Below are positions 1 through 10,590 of a DNA stretch of 64,000 nucleotides, one piece after another. The stretch comes from JANLUX01 sp031366005 (GTDB lineage: Bacteria; Bacteroidota; Bacteroidia; AKYH767-A; OLB10), in contig JANLZB010000068.1 of NCBI GenBank assembly GCA_031366005.1, positions 23,105 to 87,104 on the forward strand. Direction: 5' to 3'. Position 1 is the stretch's first letter; the number at the start of each line of letters is the position of its first letter. The position numbers and the translations under genes are program-made. The notes under the pieces were generated by a model. The model ran no database searches. It was not told the DNA's origin and saw only the letters and a list, made by a program, of their open reading frames with translations.

Positions 1-1
1 T

Positions 2-49
2 ATTTCAAGATTCACACTTAAAAGATTGGAGAAAAGATTTAAAATATGA
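2..49 (+). CDS. pstC: PstC phosphate ABC permease, C-terminal tail (partial)
   Basis: The frame beginning at base 2 stays open for 15 codons and ends in TGA, with that stop overlapping the pstA start codon in an ATGA arrangement. The peptide is basic and ends RFKI, compatible with the cytoplasmic tail of a permease. Its identity as PstC is inferred only from position: pstC almost always precedes pstA. The rest of the gene lies outside the window, so this is a contextual call. Confidence 0.5.
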   Translation: MSRFTLKRLEKRFKI

Positions 50-885
50 ACAGGATAGAAGAATTAATTTTCAAGTTTTTAATGAAGGTTTCGGCTTTCA
101 TCATTGTATTCAGCTTACTCGCCATACTCTATACAATTGTAAGTAAAGGTTTTCCTTCCATGAGCTGGGATATGGTAAGCAAAATTCCCGAAGGAGGATT
201 TTATATTGGTAAAGGAGGTGGTATCTTAAATGCAATAATAGGTTCTATGTACGTGGCAGGTGGAGCAACAATACTTGCATTGATTATAAGTATTCCAATT
301 GTACTTTACATCAATGTTTATTTACCTAAAGATTCCAAACTTGTTAATCTTGTTCGTTCCTCCTTCGACATTATGTTTGGAGTTCCTTCCATTGTTTATG
401 GTGCATTTGGTTTCACATTAATGGTAATGTTGGGATTAAAGACATCAGTACTTGCAGGAATTATTACTGTTGCTTTTTTAGTGGTACCAATTATGGTGCG
501 CACAATGGATGAAGTAATGCGGCTTGTTCCAAAAGAACTAAATGACGCAGTCTATTCACTCGGTGCAACACGCTGGGAAACTTCATTGGTTATATTAAGA
601 CAGGTTGCCCCTGGCATATTAACTGCGATCTTACTTTCCTTCGGGAGAGGAATTGGTGATGCAGCTTGTGTGTTATTCACTACCGGTTACACGGATAGTA
701 TTCCTACTTCATTAAGCCAGCCTGCAGCCACATTACCGCTTGCTATTTTCTTTCAGTTAAGTAGTCCGATTGAAGAAGTTCAGGGAAGAGCGTATGCTGC
801 AGCACTTATCTTAACCATTATTGTCTTGCTTATAAGTATGACATCAAGATTTATTTCCAACAAATTATCAAAGCATAAGATTTAA
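46..885 (+). CDS. pstA: Phosphate ABC transporter permease PstA
   Basis: This is the inner-membrane permease of the high-affinity phosphate importer PstSCAB. The 279-residue protein has about six hydrophobic segments, and residues ~175-215 carry the binding-protein-dependent permease EAA-like loop (around GATRWETSLVILRQ, then GRGIGDA) that contacts the ATPase. Length is normal for PstA. The gene follows the PstC tail by a start/stop overlap and is separated from pstB by three bases, so the three are one transcription unit, with pstS presumably further upstream. No phoU gene follows pstB in this window. Family assignment is firm from the sequence and the neighbour. Confidence 0.93.
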   Translation: MNRIEELIFKFLMKVSAFIIVFSLLAILYTIVSKGFPSMSWDMVSKIPEGGFYIGKGGGILNAIIGSMYVAGGATILALIISIPIVLYINVYLPKDSKLVNLVRSSFDIMFGVPSIVYGAFGFTLMVMLGLKTSVLAGIITVAFLVVPIMVRTMDEVMRLVPKELNDAVYSLGATRWETSLVILRQVAPGILTAILLSFGRGIGDAACVLFTTGYTDSIPTSLSQPAATLPLAIFFQLSSPIEEVQGRAYAAALILTIIVLLISMTSRFISNKLSKHKI

Positions 886-888
886 ATT

Positions 889-1650
889 ATGGCGAATCCT
901 TCAAGTATAAATGTTCAGAACCTCAATGTATATATTGGCGATAATCACATTCTCAAAAATATTAACGTAGAAATTCCTGAGAAAAAGATAACCTGCATAA
1001 TTGGTCCCTCAGGATGTGGGAAAACTACTTTATTCAAATCATTCAACCGGTTGCTTGAGAATAATGTTAACACGCGAATAGAGGGTAAGGTTTTAGTGGA
1101 CGGTCAGGATATTTATGATAAGAATGCAAATGTTACTTCTATTCGTAAAAAGATGGGTTTGCTTAACCAACGCCCTACTCCACTACCAATGTCAATTCAT
1201 GCCAATGTGGTTTACGGTTTAAAAATACATGGCATACGTGATAAAAAAGTACACGCACAAAAAGTAACACATTATTTAAAGATTGCTTCACTTTGGGATG
1301 AAGTTAAAAACCGCCTTGCTGATCCTGCTTCAGGTCTTTCAATCGGTCAGCAGCAACGGCTTTGTCTGGCAAGAGGTCTGGCAGTGGAACCTTCTATTAT
1401 ACTTGGTGATGAACCTACCTCAGCGCTTGATCCTATTTCAAGTAAATGGATTGAAGAAAAATTTGTTGAGCTGAAAAATGAATATACCATTATCATGGTA
1501 ACACATATTCTCCGTCAGGCAAGACGCATTGCTGACTATGTAATTTTTATGTACATGGGTGAGATAGTGGAACATGGACCTGCAATGGAAGTGTTAGAAA
1601 ATCCTAAGGAGAAGCTCACACGCGAATATGTGAAGGGTATTATCAGTTAA
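889..1650 (+). CDS. pstB: Phosphate ABC transporter ATP-binding protein PstB
   Basis: ATPase subunit of the phosphate importer; it hydrolyses ATP to drive uptake through PstCA. The 253-residue protein shows a Walker A motif (GPSGCGKTT, residues ~39-47), an ABC signature in the form LSIGQQQR (~150-157), Walker B ending in GDEPTSALD (~173-181) and the switch histidine in VTHIL (~205). The family normally has LSGGQQQR, so the Ile in the signature is a small deviation. It lies three bases after pstA. A spacer of inverted TTTACAGTTTA/TAAACTGTAAA words follows, then idi, where a phoU gene would often be found. Confidence 0.95.
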   Translation: MANPSSINVQNLNVYIGDNHILKNINVEIPEKKITCIIGPSGCGKTTLFKSFNRLLENNVNTRIEGKVLVDGQDIYDKNANVTSIRKKMGLLNQRPTPLPMSIHANVVYGLKIHGIRDKKVHAQKVTHYLKIASLWDEVKNRLADPASGLSIGQQQRLCLARGLAVEPSIILGDEPTSALDPISSKWIEEKFVELKNEYTIIMVTHILRQARRIADYVIFMYMGEIVEHGPAMEVLENPKEKLTREYVKGIIS

Positions 1651-1656
1651 TTTAAT

Positions 1657-1740
1657 GTTTACGATTTACAGTTTATTTTTTACAATTTACAGTTTACAGA
1701 TATAGAATAACAAAAACCGTAAACAGTAAACTGTAAACAA
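1657..1740. repeat. Inverted GTAAACT-word repeat between pstB and idi
   Basis: The spacer holds two leftward copies of TTTACAGTTTA-type words (1661-1699) and a rightward run built from GTAAACAGTAAACTGTAAAC (about 1719-1738). The two sides can pair as an AT-rich hairpin. The same words recur at 11945-11975, 20328-20428 and 31867-31896. This is either a dispersed repeat or a weak bidirectional terminator; function is unknown. Confidence 0.6.
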
Positions 1741-1742
1741 AA

Positions 1743-2243
1743 ATGCAGCAGGTAATTTTAGTAGATGAGTTTGATAATTCCATTGGAACAATGGAGAAAA
1801 TGCAGGCTCATCGAGAAGGAGTTTTACACCGGGCTTTCTCAATTTTGATTTATAACGCCAAAGGAGAAATGCTTTTACAACAGCGTGCTGATGACAAGTA
1901 TCATTCAGGAGGTTTGTGGACCAATGCCTGTTGCAGCCATCCAAAACCAGGAGAAGAAATTTCAGCTGCCGCACATCGAAGATTATTTGAAGAAATAAAT
2001 CTTCAATGCGATTTAGAAATTATAGGGCATTTCATTTATAAACATCAGTTTGAAAAAAATCTTTTTGAACATGAATATGATTATGTTTTAAAAGGTGTTA
2101 CTGATATGCAACCAGCATTAAATCCTGAAGAAGTAAAAGCTTTTAAATGGTTTAATAAAACCGAGCTGTTGGAAGACGTGAAAGTTAATCCTGAAAAATA
2201 TACGATTTGGTTTAAGGAAATTATAAAGCGGAACATACTTTAA
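1743..2243 (+). CDS. idi: Isopentenyl-diphosphate delta-isomerase, type I
   Basis: Interconverts isopentenyl and dimethylallyl diphosphate in isoprenoid synthesis in the cytoplasm. The 166-residue protein is the usual length for bacterial type I IDI. The catalytic cysteine lies in NACCSHP (residues ~61-67), which also provides a metal-binding His. A Nudix-like GEEISAAAHRRLFEEI stretch follows (~70-85), and the C-terminal active-site region includes the FEHEYDYV segment with its conserved glutamates (~103-110). The start codon comes three bases after the GTAAAC repeat spacer. It is probably transcribed separately from pstAB. No other isoprenoid gene is nearby. Confidence 0.92.
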   Translation: MQQVILVDEFDNSIGTMEKMQAHREGVLHRAFSILIYNAKGEMLLQQRADDKYHSGGLWTNACCSHPKPGEEISAAAHRRLFEEINLQCDLEIIGHFIYKHQFEKNLFEHEYDYVLKGVTDMQPALNPEEVKAFKWFNKTELLEDVKVNPEKYTIWFKEIIKRNIL

Positions 2244-2716
2244 TTACTGGTTTTTAAATTTATATTTTTCATTTTAAAACAAAAGGCTGATCAAACTACT
2301 TAACCATTTATTAGAGGAAGAACTTATATTGTTTACAAGATAAAAAGTTACTCCTGAATTCAAATTTTTCTACCTTTTATTTTGTAAGAAATTTCAATAC
2401 TCCGCTGTAATTTTTCCTGTTCTTCTTGTGAATTCCTCCATTATAGCTTGTAAATCATTTTCTTTTTATTAATTCCTTACAGGTATTTTTTATCTATAAC
2501 GGTACTTGATTAATAATCTTTCCCTCTGTACCATTCTGCAATTCATGATTTCGACAGGTAATTTCTGACATAACCAGCTCTTTTCTTACATCCAACAGTA
2601 AGTGTTAATGATTCAGAATTTGCGACCGAAAGCCGCGCGTAGCTTTGATTACACATAAAAGTATTCTCTCAAATAAGTGAAACTTTTATATAGAAAATAC
2701 GCAAAACAAAATCATA
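2244..2716. other. 473-bp intergenic region, possible gene remnant
   Basis: AT-rich spacer with no convincing gene on either strand. On the minus strand short open stretches around 2420-2460 and 2505-2600 (one reads MSEITCRNHELQNGTEGK) look coding-like but are interrupted by stops, which could be a decayed gene. Bases ~2640-2716 must contain the promoter and leader of the giant PKD gene; a TTTG lies near 2651. No terminator hairpin is evident after idi. Confidence 0.35.
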
Positions 2717-5700
2717 ATGAATAAGTATTTACAGTTCAAAATCATTGCCCTCAGCATAGCTGCGGTGTTTGTGTTTGCTTCTCAGAAGGCAAATGCGAGT
2801 CACGCAATGGGCGCTGATCTTACATACCAATGTTTGGGAGGTAATACTTACAAATTACGGCTTTCATTTTACCGTGATTGTATCGGTATCAATGCTCCCT
2901 CTTCAGTGTATGTAAAAATCAATTCTGCTAGTTGTGGACAGAATTTAGGAATCACATGCAAACCCATCACGGGTACAGGACAGGAAGTAACTGCAATGTG
3001 CCCTGCAGCAAATTCAACCTGTAATGGCGGATCATTTACCGGAATACAGGAATGGATTTATGAGGGCACAGTGACACTGCCTATGCAATGCTCTGACTGG
3101 ATTTTTTCTTATTCACTTTGCTGCCGCAATGCTGCAATTTCTACAATTACCAATCCTGGTTCAAGCACATTTTACATTTACGCAACGCTTAACAATACTA
3201 TTTCGCCATGCAACAGTTCACCTACATTCACAAATAAACCGGTTCCTTTTTCCTGCTTAGGCCAGCAGTTTCAATTTAATCACGGTGCAGTTGATCCTGA
3301 TGGTGACTCATTGGCTTATACATTGGTTAACCCGATGCAAACAGTTTCGAATCCTGTAAATTATATCAATCCTTATTCAGCTACCGATCCTCTCAACTCG
3401 GTACCCGCATTACAATTTAACACGGCAACGGGTGACATCACTTTTAATCCGCAGCAGTTACAGGTAACTGTAATGTCCGTTTTAGTTCAGGAATTCCGCA
3501 ATGGTGTTTTGATCGGTTCAGTGATACGAGATATTCAGATTACAGTAATTAATTGCACCAATGATTTACCATCCCTTTCAGGAATAAACGGGACAAATAA
3601 TTTTAATGCAACTATATGCGCGAATGTTCCTTACTGCTTCAACATATTTTCCAATGACTTAAATGCAGGACAACAATTGAATGTGACCTGGAATGCTGGA
3701 ATTGACAGTGCAACTTTTACAACTGCAGGAACCCCTCATCCGACAGGAACGTTTTGCTGGACACCTTCAGTTGCTGATATTGCCTCTTCACCTCATTGTT
3801 TTACAGCACGTGTGAATGATGACGCCTGTCCCTATCTCGGAAGCCAGACCTATTCCTATTGCTTAACAGTGACAGGACTTAATATGAATGCAGGGCCTGA
3901 TCAAGCCATTGCCTGCAGTGATCTGGCAACAATAGCTGGAAATGTATCTGGTGGAAATCCGCCATATTCCTATCAATGGAGTAATGGTTATACTGGTCAG
4001 GCACAAACCGTAGGAATAGGAACTTATATTGTAACTGCGAGTGATGGAAATTGTTCTGCAACTGATACGGTGAATGTAATCAGTGCATTCGAGCCAGCTG
4101 CCGGTTTCAACTGGACAGGAGGTTGCGCTTTTAGTCCTGTAAATTTTAATGATCAAAGCACAACACCAGCAGGAATAATTACTAACTGGTATTGGGACTT
4201 TGGTGACTTATCAGGTTCCACACTTCAAAATCCAATACATGTGTATTCTGCTCCCGGAACTTATCAAGTTACACTTGTGGTAGTAAATAATTTAGGATGT
4301 AATGATACAATCGTACAACCTGTTGTGGTTTTACCAATTCCTTCTGCAAGTTTTACAACGGGTAATGCCTGTATGGGATCAACTACCTGTTTTAATAATA
4401 CAAGTGTACCTTCCGGTTCATCATGGTGGTATTTTGGAAACGGTGATTCCTCTCAGTTATCCAACCCATGTACTACTTTTAACTCGGCAGGCACTTACAC
4501 TGTTACATTAGTAAGCGGTGACACGCTTGGTTGCGTGGATACAATTTCACAGAGCGTGATTATTAATCCTTTACCCATCGCAAACTTTACAAATTCGATA
4601 GCTACTTGTCAGAATGGAAACATAACTTTTACAAGTACATCTTCAGGAAATCCAACTGGATATTGGTGGAGCTTTGGCGATGGCGATACTTCCACGCTTC
4701 AAAATCCAATTCACGATTATTCTTCCTCCGGAAATTATATAGTTACCTTGGTTGTAATAAATCAATATGGTTGCAGTGATACAATTACTCATTCCATTTC
4801 AATCAATCCACCACCCTTTGCAAATGCAGGTCCGGATCAGGCGATTTGCCTCGGGAGCAACGTAACTTTAACAGCAACAGGCGGAGTAAGCTATCAGTGG
4901 AATCCAGGTGGAGACACAACAGGAACCATTATTGTTTCTCCTTCATCAGGTACTACTTACACAGTAATTGTAACAGATGCAAACGGGTGCTCATCCGCTG
5001 ATACAATTGCAATCAATGTGAACCCACTTCCTAATCCAACGGTAAGCCCAGATCAGTCAGTTTGCGCAGGACAAAGTGTAATACTTATTGCTGGTGGAGG
5101 AGTTAGCTATGAGTGGAATCCGACTGGTGCCACTACGTCCACAATTACTGTGACACCGGGAAGTTCAACTACTTATGCAGTAAATGTTATTGATGCCAAC
5201 GGTTGCCAGGCAACTGCGTTTGTGAATATTACAATTCATCAGAATCCAACAGTAAATATGCCTACTGCAGTTTTTACCTGCACAGGTGTGAATACATTAC
5301 TTGATCCGGGCAATGTGGGAACAAGTTATCAGTGGAGCAATGGATCAACTTCTCAAACAATCAGCGTAAGCCAACAGGGAATTTATACTGTTACAGTAAC
5401 CAACCAATTCGGATGCACGGCATCAGGTTCAACGCAGGTAAGCGTAGGAGGCCAGGTTGTAAATAACGCTAACACCATTTCAATATGCCAGGGGAATACA
5501 ACGGTTATAAATGCAGGTTTTGCAGGAAGCACTTATCAATGGAACAATGGTTCAACAGCACAGACAATCACAGTGAGCAATGCAGGTAATTATAACGTAA
5601 CGATAACTGATGCCAATGGTTGCAGTGGTACTGTTACAAATACGGTGATGGTAAACGTACTTCCTCTAGCTGATTTTACTCCCAACAATGTTTGCATTAA

Positions 5701-8700
5701 TGATCCGATGTTATTTCATGATATCTCAACAATTAATAATGGAAGTATCACTTCATGGAACTGGAACTTTGGCGATGGCAATGTATCACAGCAACAAAAC
5801 CCGCAACATATTTATCAGTCAACAGGAACATGGACAGTATCTTTAATCGTAACAAGTAACAGCGGATGTGCTGATACCGTTACAAAAAACTTTAGTGTAT
5901 ATCCTTTACCAACTGTAAACTTTATAGCAGCCAATTCATGCCAGATGCAATCAGTTCAGTTTACTGATCTGTCATCAATAGCAGTAGGAAACTTAACCGG
6001 ATGGAACTGGAATTTTGGAGATGGAAATTATTCATCACAACAAAATCCTTCACATCCTTATCAAAATCCCGGAACCTATTTTGTAACCTTAAATGTAACA
6101 ACTGCAGGTGGATGTTCTGACAGCCTGGTGAAACAAGTGATAGTTTATCCTAAACCAGATGCAAACTTTACAGCAACACAAATTTGCCTGAACAGTCCTA
6201 CATCCTTTACAAACACTTCTTCCGTTACAGGAGGAACCATCACCAATTGGTTATGGGATTTTGGAAATGGTTTGTTATCTGCTCAACAAAACCCATCCTA
6301 TACTTACGCAGCAGCAGGCACATATAATGTTTCATTAATCATCACAACATCCAATGGATGCAGTGATACAATAATTCAACCTGTAATTGTTAAACAAACA
6401 CCAAATGCTGATGCCGGAACAAGCTATACAGTTTGCAGAAATACACCGGTAACATTAACAGGTACAGGTGGTGTAAGTTATAGCTGGACTCCCGGAGGTG
6501 CAACAAGTGCTTCTATTATTGTTACACCTGCAGTTACCACTACCTATTACGTTATAGTAACTGGCGCAAACGGGTGTACTGCTACTGATAGTGTAAAGCT
6601 TAGTTTAAAAAATCTTCCTGTTGCAGATGCAGGGCCTGATAAACAGATTTGTGTTGGTACAACAACATCATTAACTGCTGCTGGTGGAGTAAGCTATTTG
6701 TGGAATCCAGGAGGATTAACAACATCTACAATTAATGTTAATCCGACATCAACAACACAATATATTGTAATAGTAACAGGAGCTAACGGATGTTCCAATA
6801 ACGACACAGCCATTGTCACAGTGAATCCATTACCGCTTGCAAACGCAGGACCTGATCAAACAATTTGTGAAGGATCAACTATTGCACTTACTGCAAGTGG
6901 AGGAACTTCCTATAACTGGCAAAACACAGGCGCTACAACTGCAACTATTTATATAAACCCAACTGCACCTACAGCTTATATTGTAAATGTAATTGACAGC
7001 ACTGGTTGTCAGAATAAAGACACAGTAAATATTTCACTTAATCCAACACCAGTTGTAAATCTTACTCCTTCATTTTTCTGCATAGGATTCAGCACAACAT
7101 TAGATGCGGCAATCGCTGGTGCGGTATATGAATGGCAACCCAATGGAGAGACTACACAAACAATCAGTGTGTCTGCTGCAGGAACGTATACCGTTTTAGT
7201 GACGAATAGTTTTGGCTGCCAGGGATTAGGTTCAACTAATGTGGTTGAAGGTGGCACAGGATTAAGCGGTACTCCTACTAACGTTTTAATTTGCCAGGGA
7301 AATTCTATTACACTTGATGCAGGTAATCCAGGATTAAATTATTCCTGGTCAACAGGCGCAATCACACAAACTATTTCTGTTAACACTTCAGGAAGTTATT
7401 CCGTAACAGTTACTGATGGTAGTGGTTGCACTGCAACTTTTATTAATAATGTAACAGTGAATCCTTTGCCGGTTGTAGGTTTTACATCCTCTAATAGTTG
7501 TCTTGGAAACATCACGCAGTTTACCAATACTTCTACAATTTCTACAGGAACAATTGCAAATTATTTCTGGACTTTTGGAAATGGTTATTCCTCTTCACTA
7601 CAAAATCCTTCGCAGCTTTATTCAACGTCAGGAGCCTATAATACAACGTTGCAGGTTACTTCCGGATTTGGGTGTGTTGCTTCTGCCACAGTACCTGTTA
7701 CTGTTGCTCCATTACCCATTGCAGATTTTAGTACCACAACAGTATGTAATAATAATGCAACACAATTCACAGATCTTTCAACACTATCTTCAGGAAGTAT
7801 AACAGCATGGAACTGGAATTTCGGAAATGGAAATATTTCAAGCAATCAAAATCCTTCTTTCACTTTTGCAACTGACGGAACTTATAATGTAATGCTTGTG
7901 GTTTCAAGTGGAACGGGTTGTAATGACACCACGCTACAATCGGTAACAATTAATCCTAAACCAATAGCAGCATTTAACGGTGCTGATGTTTGTGAAGGTG
8001 ACTCCACTGTATTTATTAATCTTTCATCAATCAATAACGGAGGAATAAGTGATTATACCTGGGATTTTGGTGATCAGCAAGGGTCTTCACTTGAAAATCC
8101 AACACACTTATATGCAACAGCAGGAATATATGCTGTAACACTGATGGTGGGATCTGATCATGGCTGTATGGATACATTAACAAAAACAATAAATGTGAAT
8201 GCACGTCCGATAGCCAACTTCTCTACTCCACCGGCATGTCATACTTCAAATTCAATATTTAATGATAACTCAACAGCCAATAATGGAAATGTAAATGGAT
8301 GGTATTGGTCATTTGGTGATGGCGGAAGCAGCAATCAGCACAACACAACTCATCAATATAATAACCCCGGTAGTTATACAGTAACATTAGTTGCCACATC
8401 AGACAAAGGTTGCAGTGATACACTCACAAGAAATACAATAGTAAATCCCTTGCCCGTTATAAATTTCAGCACACAGGATGTTTGCTTTGGAAGCGCCACA
8501 CAATTTACTGACGCATCAGCTATTTCAAGTGGAACACTTAATTCATGGAATTGGAATTTTGGTGATAACACCATTTCATCACAACAAAATCCAACACATC
8601 AATATCCATCTGCCGGAACTTATAACGCTCAGTTAATTGTAAGTTCTAACAACGGATGTTTAGATACGCTATCTCATAGTGTGAATGTCTTCCCATTGCC

Positions 8701-10477
8701 TGCAGCTAACTTCAGCTCCGGAAATGTTTGTTACAGCAACATCACAAGTTTCTTTGATCAGTCTCAGGTAACAGGTGGAGGCAATTTTACTTACCTCTGG
8801 GATTTCGGTGATGGAACAACTGATTCTGTCGCCAATCCGCAGCACGCATTTATTAATGCAGGAATTTATAATGTATCATTAACGGTATCTACAGCAAATG
8901 GCTGTACTGCCACAATAATTAAAAACGTGAAAGTTTATCCATTGCCTGTTGCAAGTTTCACTGCAGGAAATGTGTGTTTAATGCATCCAACAATTTTCCT
9001 TGATGGATCCACAGTTTCTGGAAGCACAATAACGGGGTGGAACTGGAATTTCGGAGATTCAATTGTTGTTACTTTTCAAAATCCTGTTCATCAGTATGAA
9101 AGTCCGGGTTGGTATAATGTATCCTTACAGGTAACATCTGAATTTGGTTGTCGTGCAAACACACTTGACTCCGTTCAGATTTATACTCCTCCTACTCCAC
9201 AAATTGCGGCAACAACAGGTTGTCTTAATGATAATTTATTTTTTAGTGATACCAGTTCAGGCACTAATAATCAGATAACAAATTATTACTGGGAGTTTGA
9301 TCATGGAATCTATACAAGCACCATTGGAAATCCTAATTATTCATTTAATACACCGGGACTTCATACCATTACTTTAACAACAACAAATAACAATGGATGC
9401 AGCTCAACAAGAAGCATCAACATTAATGTATCTCCATTACCTGTTGCTGATTTTGAAGCAGCTCCATCATGTGCAAACAGTGCAATGCAGTTTAACAGCA
9501 CTTCCACTATTTCTTCCGGAAGCATCATTGGTTATCAATGGAATTTCGGTGATAGTGCAGCAACTGCATCCACACAACAAAATCCATCTTTCATTTATAC
9601 ACAGCCCGGAACTTATAATGTAACATTGATTGTAACAAGCAACGATGGTTGTCATGATACAATCATTCAACAGGTAACTGTGCATCCATTGCCGACCGCT
9701 GCATTTCATAATATTTCAGCAGCAGGCTGTGGACCGGTGATCGTGCAGTTTAATGATTCCTCATTTATACCATCAGGAAACGTGGTGTCATGGCATTGGG
9801 ATTTTGGCGATGGCGGAACATCTGAATTGCAAAATCCTTCGCATGCTTACTCAATCAGCGGAAATTATTCAGTAACGCTAACCGTCACATCGGATTCAGG
9901 ATGTACGAATTCCGTTACGATGCAGAATATTGTAACGGTATATCCCAGTCCGCAGGCTGGCTTTGAACCGGATGCTTATACACACTCAATTGATGTACCG
10001 ACATTCGAATTTCAAAATTTAAGTACAGGAGGTAATACTTATAACTGGACGTTTGGTGACGGAGGAAATTCAACTGCTTACGAACCCACACATTCTTATC
10101 CTGACACCGGTTGGTATCATGTTACACTTTGGGTAACTAATTCATTTGGTTGCTGGGATAGTATTTCAAAAAATGTTTATGTAGAACCATTGTTTGAATT
10201 TTATATACCCAATGCATTCACGCCAAATGCTGACGGATCTAATGATGGTTTCAACGTGAAAGGGATTTATATCGTAAATGTTGATATGAATATTTACAAC
10301 CGTTGGGGTGATTTGATTTATCATAGTGCTGGCAGAGATAATGCTGACTGGGATGGTTCCGTTCAAGGGCATTGCAACGGACCTGCATCGGAAGGTGTAT
10401 ATGTATATGACATCAGTGTGAAAGATGTATGGGGAAAAACACATCAGCAATATGGACATGTAAATTTGGTGAGATAG
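2717..10477 (+). CDS. Giant PKD-repeat protein with CHU_C gliding-motility-type C-terminus
   Basis: A 2586-residue secreted surface protein. A signal peptide (residues 1-27, ending at KANA-SHA) is followed by a Cys-rich N-terminal domain seen in many Bacteroidota PKD proteins. The body holds about 17 PKD domains recognisable by WxWxFGDG motifs, interrupted by two blocks of about ten Ig-like/SprB-like repeats of the form CxGxxxxLxAxGGVSYxWxPGG. The last ~90 residues (from FYIPNAFTPNADG) are the CHU_C/gliding-motility-associated T9SS sorting domain. The likely role is an adhesin or matrix component on the cell surface; that is inferred from family knowledge. Several antisense and alternate-frame ORFs inside are shadows. 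It is monocistronic. Confidence 0.92.
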   Translation: MNKYLQFKIIALSIAAVFVFASQKANASHAMGADLTYQCLGGNTYKLRLSFYRDCIGINAPSSVYVKINSASCGQNLGITCKPITGTGQEVTAMCPAANSTCNGGSFTGIQEWIYEGTVTLPMQCSDWIFSYSLCCRNAAISTITNPGSSTFYIYATLNNTISPCNSSPTFTNKPVPFSCLGQQFQFNHGAVDPDGDSLAYTLVNPMQTVSNPVNYINPYSATDPLNSVPALQFNTATGDITFNPQQLQVTVMSVLVQEFRNGVLIGSVIRDIQITVINCTNDLPSLSGINGTNNFNATICANVPYCFNIFSNDLNAGQQLNVTWNAGIDSATFTTAGTPHPTGTFCWTPSVADIASSPHCFTARVNDDACPYLGSQTYSYCLTVTGLNMNAGPDQAIACSDLATIAGNVSGGNPPYSYQWSNGYTGQAQTVGIGTYIVTASDGNCSATDTVNVISAFEPAAGFNWTGGCAFSPVNFNDQSTTPAGIITNWYWDFGDLSGSTLQNPIHVYSAPGTYQVTLVVVNNLGCNDTIVQPVVVLPIPSASFTTGNACMGSTTCFNNTSVPSGSSWWYFGNGDSSQLSNPCTTFNSAGTYTVTLVSGDTLGCVDTISQSVIINPLPIANFTNSIATCQNGNITFTSTSSGNPTGYWWSFGDGDTSTLQNPIHDYSSSGNYIVTLVVINQYGCSDTITHSISINPPPFANAGPDQAICLGSNVTLTATGGVSYQWNPGGDTTGTIIVSPSSGTTYTVIVTDANGCSSADTIAINVNPLPNPTVSPDQSVCAGQSVILIAGGGVSYEWNPTGATTSTITVTPGSSTTYAVNVIDANGCQATAFVNITIHQNPTVNMPTAVFTCTGVNTLLDPGNVGTSYQWSNGSTSQTISVSQQGIYTVTVTNQFGCTASGSTQVSVGGQVVNNANTISICQGNTTVINAGFAGSTYQWNNGSTAQTITVSNAGNYNVTITDANGCSGTVTNTVMVNVLPLADFTPNNVCINDPMLFHDISTINNGSITSWNWNFGDGNVSQQQNPQHIYQSTGTWTVSLIVTSNSGCADTVTKNFSVYPLPTVNFIAANSCQMQSVQFTDLSSIAVGNLTGWNWNFGDGNYSSQQNPSHPYQNPGTYFVTLNVTTAGGCSDSLVKQVIVYPKPDANFTATQICLNSPTSFTNTSSVTGGTITNWLWDFGNGLLSAQQNPSYTYAAAGTYNVSLIITTSNGCSDTIIQPVIVKQTPNADAGTSYTVCRNTPVTLTGTGGVSYSWTPGGATSASIIVTPAVTTTYYVIVTGANGCTATDSVKLSLKNLPVADAGPDKQICVGTTTSLTAAGGVSYLWNPGGLTTSTINVNPTSTTQYIVIVTGANGCSNNDTAIVTVNPLPLANAGPDQTICEGSTIALTASGGTSYNWQNTGATTATIYINPTAPTAYIVNVIDSTGCQNKDTVNISLNPTPVVNLTPSFFCIGFSTTLDAAIAGAVYEWQPNGETTQTISVSAAGTYTVLVTNSFGCQGLGSTNVVEGGTGLSGTPTNVLICQGNSITLDAGNPGLNYSWSTGAITQTISVNTSGSYSVTVTDGSGCTATFINNVTVNPLPVVGFTSSNSCLGNITQFTNTSTISTGTIANYFWTFGNGYSSSLQNPSQLYSTSGAYNTTLQVTSGFGCVASATVPVTVAPLPIADFSTTTVCNNNATQFTDLSTLSSGSITAWNWNFGNGNISSNQNPSFTFATDGTYNVMLVVSSGTGCNDTTLQSVTINPKPIAAFNGADVCEGDSTVFINLSSINNGGISDYTWDFGDQQGSSLENPTHLYATAGIYAVTLMVGSDHGCMDTLTKTINVNARPIANFSTPPACHTSNSIFNDNSTANNGNVNGWYWSFGDGGSSNQHNTTHQYNNPGSYTVTLVATSDKGCSDTLTRNTIVNPLPVINFSTQDVCFGSATQFTDASAISSGTLNSWNWNFGDNTISSQQNPTHQYPSAGTYNAQLIVSSNNGCLDTLSHSVNVFPLPAANFSSGNVCYSNITSFFDQSQVTGGGNFTYLWDFGDGTTDSVANPQHAFINAGIYNVSLTVSTANGCTATIIKNVKVYPLPVASFTAGNVCLMHPTIFLDGSTVSGSTITGWNWNFGDSIVVTFQNPVHQYESPGWYNVSLQVTSEFGCRANTLDSVQIYTPPTPQIAATTGCLNDNLFFSDTSSGTNNQITNYYWEFDHGIYTSTIGNPNYSFNTPGLHTITLTTTNNNGCSSTRSININVSPLPVADFEAAPSCANSAMQFNSTSTISSGSIIGYQWNFGDSAATASTQQNPSFIYTQPGTYNVTLIVTSNDGCHDTIIQQVTVHPLPTAAFHNISAAGCGPVIVQFNDSSFIPSGNVVSWHWDFGDGGTSELQNPSHAYSISGNYSVTLTVTSDSGCTNSVTMQNIVTVYPSPQAGFEPDAYTHSIDVPTFEFQNLSTGGNTYNWTFGDGGNSTAYEPTHSYPDTGWYHVTLWVTNSFGCWDSISKNVYVEPLFEFYIPNAFTPNADGSNDGFNVKGIYIVNVDMNIYNRWGDLIYHSAGRDNADWDGSVQGHCNGPASEGVYVYDISVKDVWGKTHQQYGHVNLVR

Positions 10478-10590
10478 AATTAAGGTTTAAAATTTCAGGT
10501 CAAAAGTTTAGTCTGTTAAAATTTATTTTTCATCCTTATGACATATAATTTATTTCATATCGCATCACTTTTTTTCTTTGCAGATACATT

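Noticed and set aside
3863..10459. Antisense and alternate-frame ORFs within the giant PKD gene
   Set aside because: They are shadows caused by repetitive, threonine/serine/asparagine-rich coding sequence; none has independent support.
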